A stretch of DNA of 64,000 bases, from the NCBI RefSeq assembly GCF_029962835.1, contig NC_080579.1, positions 79,997,959 to 80,061,958 on the forward strand, in the 5' to 3' direction. The first letter of the stretch is position 1; each line of letters opens with the position of its first letter. This DNA comes from Magnolia sinica (taxonomy: Eukaryota > Streptophyta > Magnoliopsida > Magnoliales > Magnoliaceae). The position numbers and the translations under genes were made by a program. The notes under the pieces are model-generated. The model did not search any database. It was not told the DNA's origin and worked only from the letters and a program-made list of their open reading frames with translations. Shown one piece after another: positions 37,529 through 47,651 of this stretch.

Positions 37529-38212
37529 TGACGCAGGGATGAACGTGATAAGGATAACTACTCCGAATCCACGGAGCTTCTCTGGACTCCTCACAGAGAC
37601 TTCTCGAATCCACGAGGAAAGAAAGCAGAAAATAGAAATAAATTCTAATAAATTCGAAATTGATTAATTGATGAATAAAAACGAGTTTACAACCCTTTAA
37701 ATAGGGGTACCAAGCAATGGGAAAGAAATTAGAATCAAACTACAACTCAAACTCTTAGAATCCGTGACTTACTATTTATAGACGATCGTGATGTCTACTA
37801 GTGCGCAAGGTTTTCGGCCAAAAATAGTAAGTGTCCTATTTGGCTTCACCAACCCGTTCTCCTAATTATTCTAAGCTCTTTTCACGTTGGGCGCAACTCC
37901 TAAAGCCCGACGGATGAAGAGTTATAATCAAACTAAAACTTACTATTTATAGTAAAAACGAAATTAAAACAGGGAAACGACCATCGATCCAGGGGTTTTT
38001 CGCAATTCCGGGCTGCGCAACCCGGCGTAGCGGGTTGGTTGGCTTCAGTAGCTCGTTCTACCCCAAAATCATATATTTTACGTCAGATAACTCATTCCGG
38101 ATTGCAAGATACACCCGATTTAAGGTTCAATGGTCTGGATCACTTCTGTCGTCGACCGGGCCTTTTCTGATCCATCTTGGCCATGTAACTGTCCGCGACC
38201 CGCTCTACATCA
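37529..38212 (-). repeat. 5' LTR of the gypsy element
   Basis: This is the 684-bp partner of 32335-33018, differing at six sites: five G/A and one G/T, with the derived-looking A or T always in this copy. It is followed by TSD AATGT. Confidence 0.97.
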
Positions 38213-38217
38213 AATGT

Positions 38218-39829
38218 TTATCTAAAGGGCAGCAGTTAGACCTTCTAAACAGGATCAAGGTTGATAGGAATGGGCCTACAATCTCTCATCTCTAGTTTAC
38301 AGATGACATTATTATTTTTTTGTGATGCGAGCGCCAAAATTGTTGGAAGACTTTACATTATTATTACTTGCTTCGAAGCAGTATCGGGGTTAAAGGTTAA
38401 TGTTGTTAAGAGAGAGATGTTGGGAATCAGAATGGAGGAAGGGGAAATGAATATCCTTGCTAGTATCTTTGGTTGTGAGGCGGGAAAGTTCCCATCTTCT
38501 TACCTAGGTTTGTCTGTGTATAGGGAAGCCTTCGAAGCATTTTTGGTATAAGGTGGTGGAAAGGGTCGAGAGAAAGCTATCTCGATGGAAAGATAGATAT
38601 TTGTCCTTTGGGGGCGGGGTGTTGAATCATTTGGAGAAGCTTAGTAAGGACTTCTTGTGGCAAAGGTCAGACAACAAGAATAAATTTCACCTGTTGTCGT
38701 GGGAGGAAGTTTGTAAACCATACAATGAGGGAGGGGCTAACATTAGAGTGTTGGAAGATAGGAACACGACACTTATTGAGAAGTGTGGTGGAGATTTGTG
38801 CTGGAGGAAGACTCCGTTTGGAGAAAATCAATTGCTTCTAAATATCAGTGTGAGGAAGGCAGCTGGTGGACTGGGGACACTTCATTATATAGTGTCTGGT
38901 TTGTGGCAAGGTATTGCAAGTGTCGAAGCTAAATTTAAGGAGGGGATTAGATTTGCAATCTGGGATAGCGAAAAAGTTAAATGCTGGAAAGATGGTTAGG
39001 CAATGGATTCCTCTTTCACGACCAAGTTTCCACAATCGTCCAGCCTAGTGGTGAATATTGATATCTCAGTGGCGGATTATTGGTTTGTTGGCAGGTCTTC
39101 GGGAGTGCGGTCACCCCATTGTCACTAGAATCTCTCAGATGAAGAGTTCGAAGACTCTTTGCTCATTCTTCATCAAATCCACATGGCTTATCTAATTCAG
39201 GGAGAGCAAGATAGGATGGTTTGGCGGGTTGAAAGTTCGGAGTGCTTTTTGGTTTCATCTTTCTACACTTTGGTGCATTGTCCCTCACTTGAGGGCCGTG
39301 CTTCGATGTCGCCTGGGAAAGTGGCAGCCTTTGGGTGTCTTGTTGGTAGAAAGTGGGTCCTTACTATTAATAATCTTAGAAAGCATAGAATGGTGATCCT
39401 GAATATGTGCTCTCTGAGCAAACTAACAAGGAGACGATCGACCATCTTTTCATCCATTGCTCTTTTGCTTGGAGGGTTTGGGAGTCTATCGTATCCTATA
39501 TCAATATGTGTATGCCCGCCTCAGCAGATAGTTTTTGGAAGTGGGTCATGGGGCTTGTCTCTCGAAGCATGCTTGGGCAGAGTGGCCCATGGCTATTTTG
39601 ACGGCCTTTTGGTCTGTTTGAGCAGAGAGGAATGGGAGATGTTTCAACAACTCTACTAAGAATTCCAATGTTGTCATTCAGAGAGCGAAGTCCTTTGTTG
39701 CCGACTGGGTTTCTTGTAATTCGCTTTTGAAAGATAGTAGCTTGCTTTTTGCTAGATAGGGTTGTATCTTTCTTGGTGCCACCTGCACCTTAATAAAATC
39801 CCTTTTATCTTTCCAAAAAAAATAGGAGA
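38218..39829 (+). pseudogene. LINE (L1-type) RT and zf-RVT remnant, 3' part
   Basis: This continues the RT interrupted at 32329. RT palm FTDDIIIF lies near 38298 (FADD is usual) after a TAG. Then come FEAVSGLKVNVVKREMLGI, GKFPSSYLGLSV, VERKLSRWKDRYLSFGGG and LHLLSWEEVCKP-like blocks. The zf-RVT region at 39159-39659 reads AAFGCLVGRKWVLTINNLRK, with ETIDHLFIHCSFAWRVWESI in another frame. Many stops and frameshifts. The 3' end has CCTTAATAAAATCCC and TTATCTTTCCAAAAAAAA, the usual plant L1 tail. It would mobilise by target-primed reverse transcription; this copy is dead. Confidence 0.88.
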
Positions 39830-40139
39830 AGAAAGGATTATGGGTAAACCGTAAACCCAAGAGTCCAATAGCTGTAGCTAGTATTTGTGACTTGGGACTA
39901 TTATTTTTTTTTAAAGGAAACTACAACCCATAAATAACATGACACTTGGGACTCTATTTTTTTTAAAGGAAACTACAAAGCTTCTGAGACTCCCATTCAT
40001 AAAAGATTCCCCTAAATACACTTGTATAACATGCTTACACACATTCAAAAGAGATATCTCACATGCAGGCGTTCTAGTCATCATATAATAATCAGTTGTC
40101 TTTTATCCACTTCCCTTCAAATTGATGGTTAGGTGTGGC
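39830..40139. other. Intronic, no feature seen
   Basis: A T-rich/A-rich stretch with a short imperfect duplication (AAAGGAAACTACAA at 39914 and 39965). No gene. Confidence 0.5.
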
Positions 40140-40860
40140 CTGAGGTCTTTTAGATCTTATATTGTACATGTAAGGCCTGAGGTCTGGTTGCATTCTTCCC
40201 CTGCTTGGAAGAACTCGGCTCTGTTGAGTTTCTTTGCAATGTACTCTTCATAGAGTTCCAGGTTGAGGCATTGATAATAGTCAACAGTGAGCCAAGTGCA
40301 ATCAAATTGCGGTCATCCTTTCCACTTGACTAGGAACTTTTGGTGTCCCCTGATCAATTTATCAAAATCTGCTCATCAAAGACATCTTCAATAATCTCAT
40401 GTACCTGTCATAATGCCTTCGACATTAGCAAGGCTTGCTTAGCGTTGTCAGCATTCTAGTGCCAAAAATGCAGTTTAGATTTCCACGTTGAGAATAGAGC
40501 TGATATTTAGTTTAAGTAAAGCTCAATAGGATGCACATTATCGCCAAGTTGTTTCAGGACATGGCATGCATTTCTTAAAATCATTTAGGCTTGAGATGGA
40601 TCATAACCTCCCCTTTATATGCATGAAACAATGTTGAACATCAGCGTAGCCCTTGTAGTTTTTGTTACTAAGGGCCATCTTTTATCCGACTTTTCTGTAT
40701 CTTCTTAATGTGTCATACAAAGCCCTAAACAACATCTTGGCTTGTTCTGGTACCACATCTTGCTTTGGTAACCCCAAGACAGAAGTTCTTGCTAGCGTCC
40801 TGCCATGATCCGCCAGCTCAGGCAATGGAGTGTACAGGCTGGTGTGAAGAAAGAATGTTC
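40140..40860 (-). pseudogene. Decayed chromovirus integrase/chromodomain relic
   Basis: On the minus strand, 40200-40380 translates to KLIRGHQKFLVKWKG, a stop, then FDCTWLTVDYYQCL and LELYEEYIAKKLNRAEFF. FLVKWKG and the following Trp are chromodomain hallmarks. Upstream, near 40700-40860, SLYTPLPELADHG and SVLGLPKQDVVPE echo the integrase phrases LYTPLP and VLGLP. No frame is intact. It is not the same family as the element at 32335. Confidence 0.55.
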
Positions 40861-40999
40861 TTTTGGTTTAATTCTTCCTCATATATAGGGTAAGGGAAAT
40901 TCAGGCTTCTGGAAATGAAAGGGCCATAACATCCCCCATCAAGAGATCCTCATTATTGCAAGGACCTGAAATTAACCTTTGTATTGATCGAGCGGTGGC

Positions 41000-41225
41000 A
41001 CTTGCTTAGGTCAACAGAGGTGCTAATGAGGTTGCTGATGATCTAGTGAAATCTGGCACATCAAGGATCGATCTCTCAATTTGTGGCAGGAGATCAGCCC
41101 TCTCCCCATTTATTTGTTTATTTATTTTTCTGGTGTCTGTTGTGGTAATGCTTTGTTGTTTGAGTGGTATTTGTGTTAGTTGGAAGAGTTCTTCCTTGAG
41201 GGGCCTTATGCTTTAAAAACAGAGA
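41000..41225 (+). pseudogene. LINE RNase H-like tail fragment
   Basis: The plus-strand frame reads NRGANEVADDLVKSGTS, matching the REAN-x-ADxLAK-SG end of the RNase H domain that closes many plant L1 ORF2 proteins. It then runs into a hydrophobic tail. It is short and isolated from the LINE at 38218-39829. Confidence 0.55.
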
Positions 41226-41366
41226 GCCTGAAATTGACAAAAAATGACCATGAAGCAAGCATTTTTTTTCCCTTTGACATTTCAAAAGAAAAAAATGTAG
41301 AAAGGGAAAATGTTTGAAACTCTTTATGATTCGGAGTTAGTAGAGAGGCAATATATATGTGACACC

Positions 41367-41977
41367 TAGTGTTTTAAATAGCGGCAGCATGATGCGTAGT
41401 GCTCTGCCCTCTATAGCGTGTTGCGTAAATACGAAGCGTATAGCATAAGCTACACGATACTTCTATTTTTTAATTTAAAAATAGGACAAATATAATAAAT
41501 AGTGAAAAAAATGAAAAAAAATATAAAAATGCCTAAAAGATGATTCATTTTATCAATTATAAGCATGTTCAAAAAAGTTATTAGTTATCATTTATCAAAA
41601 GTCAATCCACATATATAAGCCAAATCAAATAATTATCACATCAACAACTTTCTAAGCACACCACCTTAATTAATAATGTCTAATTGAAACCACAAGTCAC
41701 AACTATGAAAAGAAATAAAAATCTCATAGGTTAAAAGTATCAAGTATAATATAAGTGTCGCATTCCTCAACATTAGAAACAAAGAAAACATGAAAAAAAT
41801 AATAATAAACTAAAATAGTAAAAAAATACATTGTAGCTTGCGCTACGGACGCTATGCACTACGTAGCTATAGCGTACGCTACGACCCTTGTAGCGTACGC
41901 TACAAGGGATTTACGCTATTTGGGACACTACGTAGCACTACGGCCACACTACGCTACGGGCGCTAATTGAAACACTG
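41367..41977. mobile_element. hAT-like MITE
   Basis: The element is 611 bp with a perfect 8-bp duplication GTGACACC (41359-41366, 41978-41985). The terminal inverted repeats are TAGTGTTTTAAATAGCG and CAGTGTTTCAATTAGCG. Near the right end GTAGCGTACGCTAC repeats form nested palindromes. It has no coding capacity, so it would need a transposase in trans. Confidence 0.88.
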
Positions 41978-42635
41978 GTGACACCAAATGTTTAAAACCC
42001 AATTTTTAATAATCGATAGAAAAAGAAAACAAAAGGGCACAAGGAAAAACCCAATTTATAATATGTTTTTACATTTTATTTTATTTTTGAAATTCTTTGT
42101 TAAAATTGAAAATTGTGGAAATTCTTAAATATGAGAATTCAAATTTTGGACAATTGTCTATGGAAAGGTTTCTTGACAGTTTTCTCCTTGACAAGACAAT
42201 TTAAAGTGCATTTCTACAAGCATGCTGTCTCTCCAGCTAAAGGCTTTTTGGTAGAAGCTAGTAATATGAATTCCCCTCCCTGCTTTTTTTTGGAAGATGA
42301 ATTTTCATCATTTTGTTAAGAATAATTTGGGGATTTAAAAGAATTTAGTAGTTTTGGTAAGAAGAAAAAAATAATGCAAAAATTCCATGCTCATATATGA
42401 CTTTTCAAGTACTCAGCCAAATGAAACCTAAATATCTGTAAACCCATTATATTATTTTGAGTTTTTATACGTTACCATAAGTAACAAAAAAAATAATAAT
42501 AATAATTCACAATGCAGCAACTTATTATTAAATATTCTCTGTGTTTGTGCTTCTGTCTGAGCCAAATAGTCAAGCATTTACATTACAAAAGGCTTTTCTT
42601 TTTTCAGATATTGCATTTCAATGTTGTATGATAAA

Positions 42636-43033
42636 TAGGGGTGCAGCTTGGGCAGGTCGGGTCAGGTTGAGGGTCAACCTGAGCATGACCTGACGTGAAG
42701 AGGACCCAACCCCCAACCCAACCCGACCCGAATTCCAACCCAAGATGCCCAGCCCAGACCCAACCTGAACTCCAACGCAAGATGCCCAGCCCAAACCCAA
42801 CCCGACCAGAATTCCAACCCGTATTCCTCTATGCTTGACTCAACCCGACCTGACCTAACCTAAACACCTGCTTATTCTCAACCCGACCTGAATTTGCTCA
42901 ACCTTAACCCAACCAGTTTCTGAATCGGGTTGGTTTTTTCCAACTCGATCGAGGGCCTTGAAAACCCAACTTGACCATAACTTGGGTTGTGTCTATCAGG
43001 TTTGAGTTGACCCTAACCCAAGTTGCAGCCCTA
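42636..43033. mobile_element. hAT-like MITE rich in AACCCAACCCGACC
   Basis: The ends are TAGGGGTGCAGCTTGGG and its near-complement CCCAAGTTGCAGCCCTA. The flanking octamers ATGATAAA / ATGAGAAG match at 6 of 8, consistent with an old 8-bp TSD. The interior is repeats of GGGTTGGG/CCCAACCCGACC. Part of it is copied again at 44854. Confidence 0.75.
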
Positions 43034-43495
43034 ATGAGAAGTGTGAAATAGGAAGCTGCAAAATATATATTAAAAAAAAAAAATGATAGTGCAACACAAT
43101 ATAAAAAGCCCCAAATGGGCTAGACCTGAATCCAGTTGGGTGTGGGCACCCATCAAATGGCCACAATTGAAATCATTAGCCCACTAATGGATTGCCCACT
43201 GTGAATGGACAGTCCAGATTGTTGGAGCACTGGGAATGGATTAGCAAACTGTGAATGGATAGTCCAACTCATTGGACCATGACGACTTGATTAGCCCAAT
43301 GCATTTTAAACAGATTTGAGACCAGACTGAACCTTAATTATTAGATGGGTCTAAAAATGGACCCAGCTCCATTTAAATCTAGTCAGAAACCTTGAATAAC
43401 CATGTATCTGCGCACTGTTTTAAACAGTTTGGAAACAACAGACCCAAACGCAACTCAAGTATTAGATGGGCTACAAATGGACCCAGTTGCATTTA
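42794..43495 (+). repeat. 702-bp direct duplication, copy 1
   Basis: It covers the right half of the MITE and 460 bp of adjacent intron, and is repeated at 44854-45554. Confidence 0.95.
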
Positions 43496-44100
43496 TTACA
43501 TCTACACCGTTCGTCTATTTTCGGAGATCATTTTAGAGAACCGCCCAAAAAATGACTTATATCCAGATATCATCTGGACCACACCATAAATAGCTACAAA
43601 GATAATTATTTTCACTTTAAATAATTCGTACGCGCACGGTAGCGTTTATTTTCCATCCAATGTGATCAGACCCAAGTGGGGCCCACTATGATGTATATTT
43701 TCTATCCATATCGTCCATCCATTTTGCCACGTCATTTTATGTTAGGATTCAAAAAATTAGTAATATCCAAATCTTAGGTGGACCACACCATAGGAAAAAA
43801 TGGTTATAGAATGCTCACTATTAAAATTTTCTTAAAGTCCACTGTAGCGTTTATTTTCAATCTAACCTATTAATTGGGTCACATTGACGTGGATGAAAGG
43901 AAAACACCCATGTCAGCTTGATCTAAAACTTTTATAGCCCTCAATAAATTTTTAATGGTGAACGTTTAATTATTATTGTTTCTTATGGTGCAATACACTC
44001 GAGCTTTGGATGTGCCTCATTTTTGGGCTCATGCCCTAAAATTATTTGGCAAAATGAATGGACGTTATGGATATAACACATTCATCACGGGTGGGGCCCA
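43496..44100. mobile_element. Fold-back MITE core copies (one partial, one complete)
   Basis: 43496-43670 is a partial copy (ACACCGTTCGTCTATTTT ... ATCATCTGGACCACACCATA). 43676-44099 is a full copy, GTGGGGCCCACTATGATGTA to ACATTCATCACGGGTGGGGC, with GTCCATCCATTTTGCCA mirrored by TGGCAAAATGAATGGAC. No coding capacity. Confidence 0.75.
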
Positions 44101-44853
44101 AAAAACTTTGACACGTGTTGCACTTTACATCTGAGTCCCTCCTAATTCAAGCCTTAAATAATTGTACACGAGACATATATTAACTTAAAATTTGACAATT
44201 AAATTATGGACTGCAATTGCTAACTCACAATGCCAAAATCAAATTACTTAAATAGTTTTAATTATTAATTTGTGAGTTTTTATTTTTTAAAATAGGACCT
44301 TTTGATTTTATTTTATTTTTTTATGATTCACTATCCAATAAATGTCCACCAATTTATAAGTGGGATAATGACAATAAATAACATGAATTTGAGGCTGATT
44401 TGGAGAATAGATTGGTCCTCCAAGTCAGCCCCAAATTGGTAACGCCATCTACCTAAATTTAATTTCATTTTTTTTTAAAGAACTATAGGGAGAAATAATA
44501 TCAAGTTGTTAAGTATATAAATTACATATTTAAAAAAAAAATTTAAATATATGAATTTTGTAGTCAAATTCAAGTTACCTGGTTAAAAAATTAATCAGAC
44601 AGTCCGATACAACTTCTCACCAAATAGTGGACCGTTACACCACCATAAACATGTTCCAATTTATAAATGAATGCATATTTGGAATGCTTAGAATATTTCG
44701 GATTTAATCAATATTTTTTCATATTTTTTTGGCAAAAAAAAAATTTTGCGCCGTTACGGGCCGTTACGCCTCCGTATCGCCGTTACGCCCCCGTATCCGT
44801 ATCGGTTTCGGAGGGTACCGTTACGCCAACCGATACCGATACGGGACACCTTG
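44101..44853. other. Intronic AT-rich stretch ending in a GC-rich MITE fragment
   Basis: No gene. 44745-44845 holds CGCCGTTACGGGCCGTTACG and CCGATACCGATACGGGACAC, which looks like one end of another small palindromic element. Its other end was not found; the junction with the duplicated block follows at once. Confidence 0.45.
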
Positions 44854-45554
44854 AACCCAACCCGACCAGAATTCCAACCCGTATTCCTCTATGCTTGACT
44901 CAACCCGACCTGACCTAACCTAAACACTGCTTATTCTCAACCCGACCTGAATTTGCTCAACCTTAACCCAACCAGTTTCTGAATCGGGTTGGTTTTTTCC
45001 AACTCGATCGAGGGCCTTGAAAACCCAACTTGACCATAACTTGGGTTGTGTCTATCAGGTTTGAGTTGACCCTAACCCAAGTTGCAGCCCTAATGAGAAG
45101 TGTGAAATAGGAAGCTGCAAAATATATATTAAAAAAAAAAAATGATAGTGCAACACAATATAAAAAGCCCCAAATGGGCTAGACCTGAATCCAGTTGGGT
45201 GTGGGCACCCATCAAATGGCCACAATTGAAATCATTAGCCCACTAATGGATTGCCCACTGTGAATGGACAGTCCAGATTGTTGGAGCACTGGGAATGGAT
45301 TAGCAAACTGTGAATGGATAGTCCAACTCATTGGACCATGACGACTTGATTAGCCCAATGCATTTTAAACAGATTTGAGACCAGACTGAACCTTAATTAT
45401 TAGATGGGTCTAAAAATGGACCCAGCTCCATTTAAATCTAGTCAGAAACCTTGAATAACCATGTATCTGCGCACTGTTTTAAACAGTTTGGAAACAACAG
45501 ACCCAAACGCAACTCAAGTATTAGATGGGCTACAAATGGACCCAGTTGCATTTA
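44854..45554 (+). repeat. 702-bp direct duplication, copy 2
   Basis: It is identical by eye to 42794-43495 except for one missing C (AAACACTG versus AAACACCTG). Homology stops abruptly at both ends. Confidence 0.95.
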
Positions 45555-46215
45555 AATCAAGTCGGGAACCTTGACTATCCATGGATCTAGGTACCCATTG
45601 ACAGCCCCAATAATTGGCAACCTCACTAACTTCTAGGTACTGGGGTCCGCCATAGCAGTCCACTTTATGGCAGTGCACAAGTCACCTTCAGTAACTCAGC
45701 TCTTGGAAATGATTGAGAGTTCATGTCCACTACCATCATGAAGCTCAAAATTCTCCACATCATTAGGCCCTATAAGACGGCAAGGCTTGGGGAAATTCAT
45801 CACAATTTTCTCTTCATCATTTCTTAGCACTCACATTCCCGGATTGCTGGAAAGACACTAGTTTATCCTCAAAATCCTCCCCTCCTCTCTTTCCATTGTT
45901 ATAATCTTCAGTTGGATGCCTTTCTGCCTTGCCACCAGCATTGTCCCCTTCTTCAATGTATCCTTAAGATTGGCTCCTTTAAATCTGTGTTCCCATCGAA
46001 ACTGACTCGACCCATCATCTGAACCAGATCTCCTCTTAGGACAGTATTGATCATCAAGCAATGGGTCTTAACCAACCAATCTTCAGTTGTACTGAAAAAT
46101 GCAATCTGGTTGATAGGCTCAAGTATCCAACCATTCAATGTGATTGAATATCTCTCTCCTACAGATGCAAAATGTAGTGCAAATCTATTAGTTTCAGCGT
46201 AGGAAGAGTTCTGTC
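45555..46215. other. Intronic, one unassigned open stretch
   Basis: The minus strand has overlapping short open stretches (45858-46138: NGWILEPINQIAFFSTTEDW; DDGSSQFRWEHRFKG). They have a coding-like composition but no family I recognise. They may be relics of a retroposed or element-borne gene. Confidence 0.3.
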
Positions 46216-46316
46216 AAGTCTGTAGCTCAATGGTTGACAGGGCGTGTTTCAATTTTGAGGTCTTGGGTTCAGGACTTCAAGTCCAGCTTTTAACTATTTA
46301 AAAAAAAAAAAAAAAA
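46216..46316 (+). mobile_element. Short tRNA-derived SINE-like element
   Basis: TAGCTCAATGGTTGACAG resembles a pol III box A and GGGTTCAGGACTTC a box B, about 35 bp apart, followed by a 16-A tail at 46301-46316. No clear flanking duplication was found. Confidence 0.6.
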
Positions 46317-46894
46317 GTGTGTGGAAGCTGCTAGCGCATTGAGGTCAACTTTTATTTGAAATCCAACTCCGGGGTATTACTCAGGTCTTATCATTGAATT
46401 GCCTTTTGAATTGTCACTGTATATAATGAAGTATTTCATAATTGATGCTTATGTTTCACCTCGTTTGATTGTTTCATTTGATCATTACTAGTATTTGCGA
46501 TTTGCCCTCAGAAGGAGAAAAAGAATTATAAATAAATAAAACAACTGGTCTTTGTTGATATTTGAGAAAATTAAAGGTAGAAACAGCTTAAAATTGTGCC
46601 CTTTATATTTGTAATGATGTAAATGAAGTCAGTTCTACAAATATTCATGGATGGAGAAAGTCATAAATTCAGGAACAGAAATACTTTGAGCACTTTATAC
46701 CATACCCATGGAAATGTACAGTGATCAGGACTGTCGTTCTAATGGGCCGCCTCAGAGATGGGCTACAGCCCAAAAATCACTGTGATTTGTTGATCCTAAT
46801 CATCCAGTTATTGTGAGTTCTCTTTGTTTAATTTGGAAAGGTGCTCATTGGCTACTAAACTTTTTGCTGATCTTCCATTTCCAGACCACTGATT

Positions 46895-47560
46895 AGATGG
46901 TTTCTATAACTCAACCTTGAATTATTTTTTTTTAATCATGGCCTGTCCAGCCCACGTGGTGGCTGACTTAATCAATGTTCCTGATCCATGTAAATTGGTC
47001 ACATGTTGTGTTTTTTTTTTGTTAGACAATTCATTGACCTCCATGAATCTACATGTCAGTGTTCATCACTTGGAGTTAGATTATATTCCCTATTCTGTTG
47101 GTAATGCCACTGTGGAACTTATGATTAGATTGTTTGATAACCTTGATTTTTTATCATGGCTTGTCACATGATTGCCGACCTAATCAATGTTCCTGATTCA
47201 GGTACATGTGCCAAATATAGTGTGAATGTTTAGATCCACATTTCATGGACCTCCATGAAATGACATGTCAGTGTTCGGAATTAGATTCTATTTCTGGTTT
47301 CCCTTGGTACTACCACTGTGGCCCATGTGATTTGATGGTTTCCTTTGATCATCTTGAATTTAGTTATTTATTTATCATGGCCTGTCCACATGATTGCAGA
47401 CCTAATCAAGGTTCCTGATCCATGTGCATGTGCCAAATACAGCACATGTTTTGCTCAGCATTTCATGGACCTCCATAAAACCATATGCCAATATATTTCC
47501 TGTTCCATTGGTAATACTTCTGTGGCCCATTTGATAAAGCGGATGGACATACAAGGAACA
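46895..47560 (+). repeat. Three ~220-bp tandem units beside exon 2
   Basis: Units are anchored by ATCATGG-CTGTCC...GAC-TAATCAA-GTTCCTGATCCATG at about 46941, 47159 and 47381 (spacings 218 and 222 bp). Each carries a CATTTCATGGACCTCCATGA-type core and a TTGGTA-TGCCACTGTGG core. The last unit ends about 90 bp before the exon-2 acceptor. Divergence among units is substantial. Confidence 0.85.
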
Positions 47561-47651
47561 GCCATCATAAGTTGTATGATTTTATAATTTGAAAATGACA
47601 TTGCCTCCAAGACAACCTGATTTATTTATTTTTGTGTGTGTTCCATTGCAG

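Larger units (their letters stand above)
32335..38212 (-). mobile_element. Young complete Ty3/gypsy element, chromovirus/CRM-like
   Basis: The element is 5,878 bp with two 684-bp LTRs and a perfect AATGT duplication (32330-32334, 38213-38217). On the minus strand the order is LTR, PBS (iMet type), a gag-pol read in one frame, PPT, LTR. The LTRs differ at six positions, so it is by far the youngest datable element here. It is disabled by two nonsense codons (TAA 36542, TGA 34052), one frameshift near 33200-33210 and a lost zinc-finger Cys. Pol coding continues into the 3' LTR and the LTR starts TGATG, both seen in CRM-lineage centromeric chromoviruses. A classic chromodomain was not recognised, so that lineage is inference. 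It inserted into a LINE within the intron. Confidence 0.96.
30975..47651 (+). other. Giant (16.7 kb) phase-0 intron of the F-box gene
   Basis: The donor is AAG|GTATGC at 30975 and the acceptor CATTGCAG at 47651. Exon sequence on each side joins in frame inside the LRR region. The intron holds nested retroelements and MITEs in both orientations, plus host-like sequence at both ends. The coding frame of both exons is clean, so the gene may still be expressed, but no transcript evidence is available here. Confidence 0.8.
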
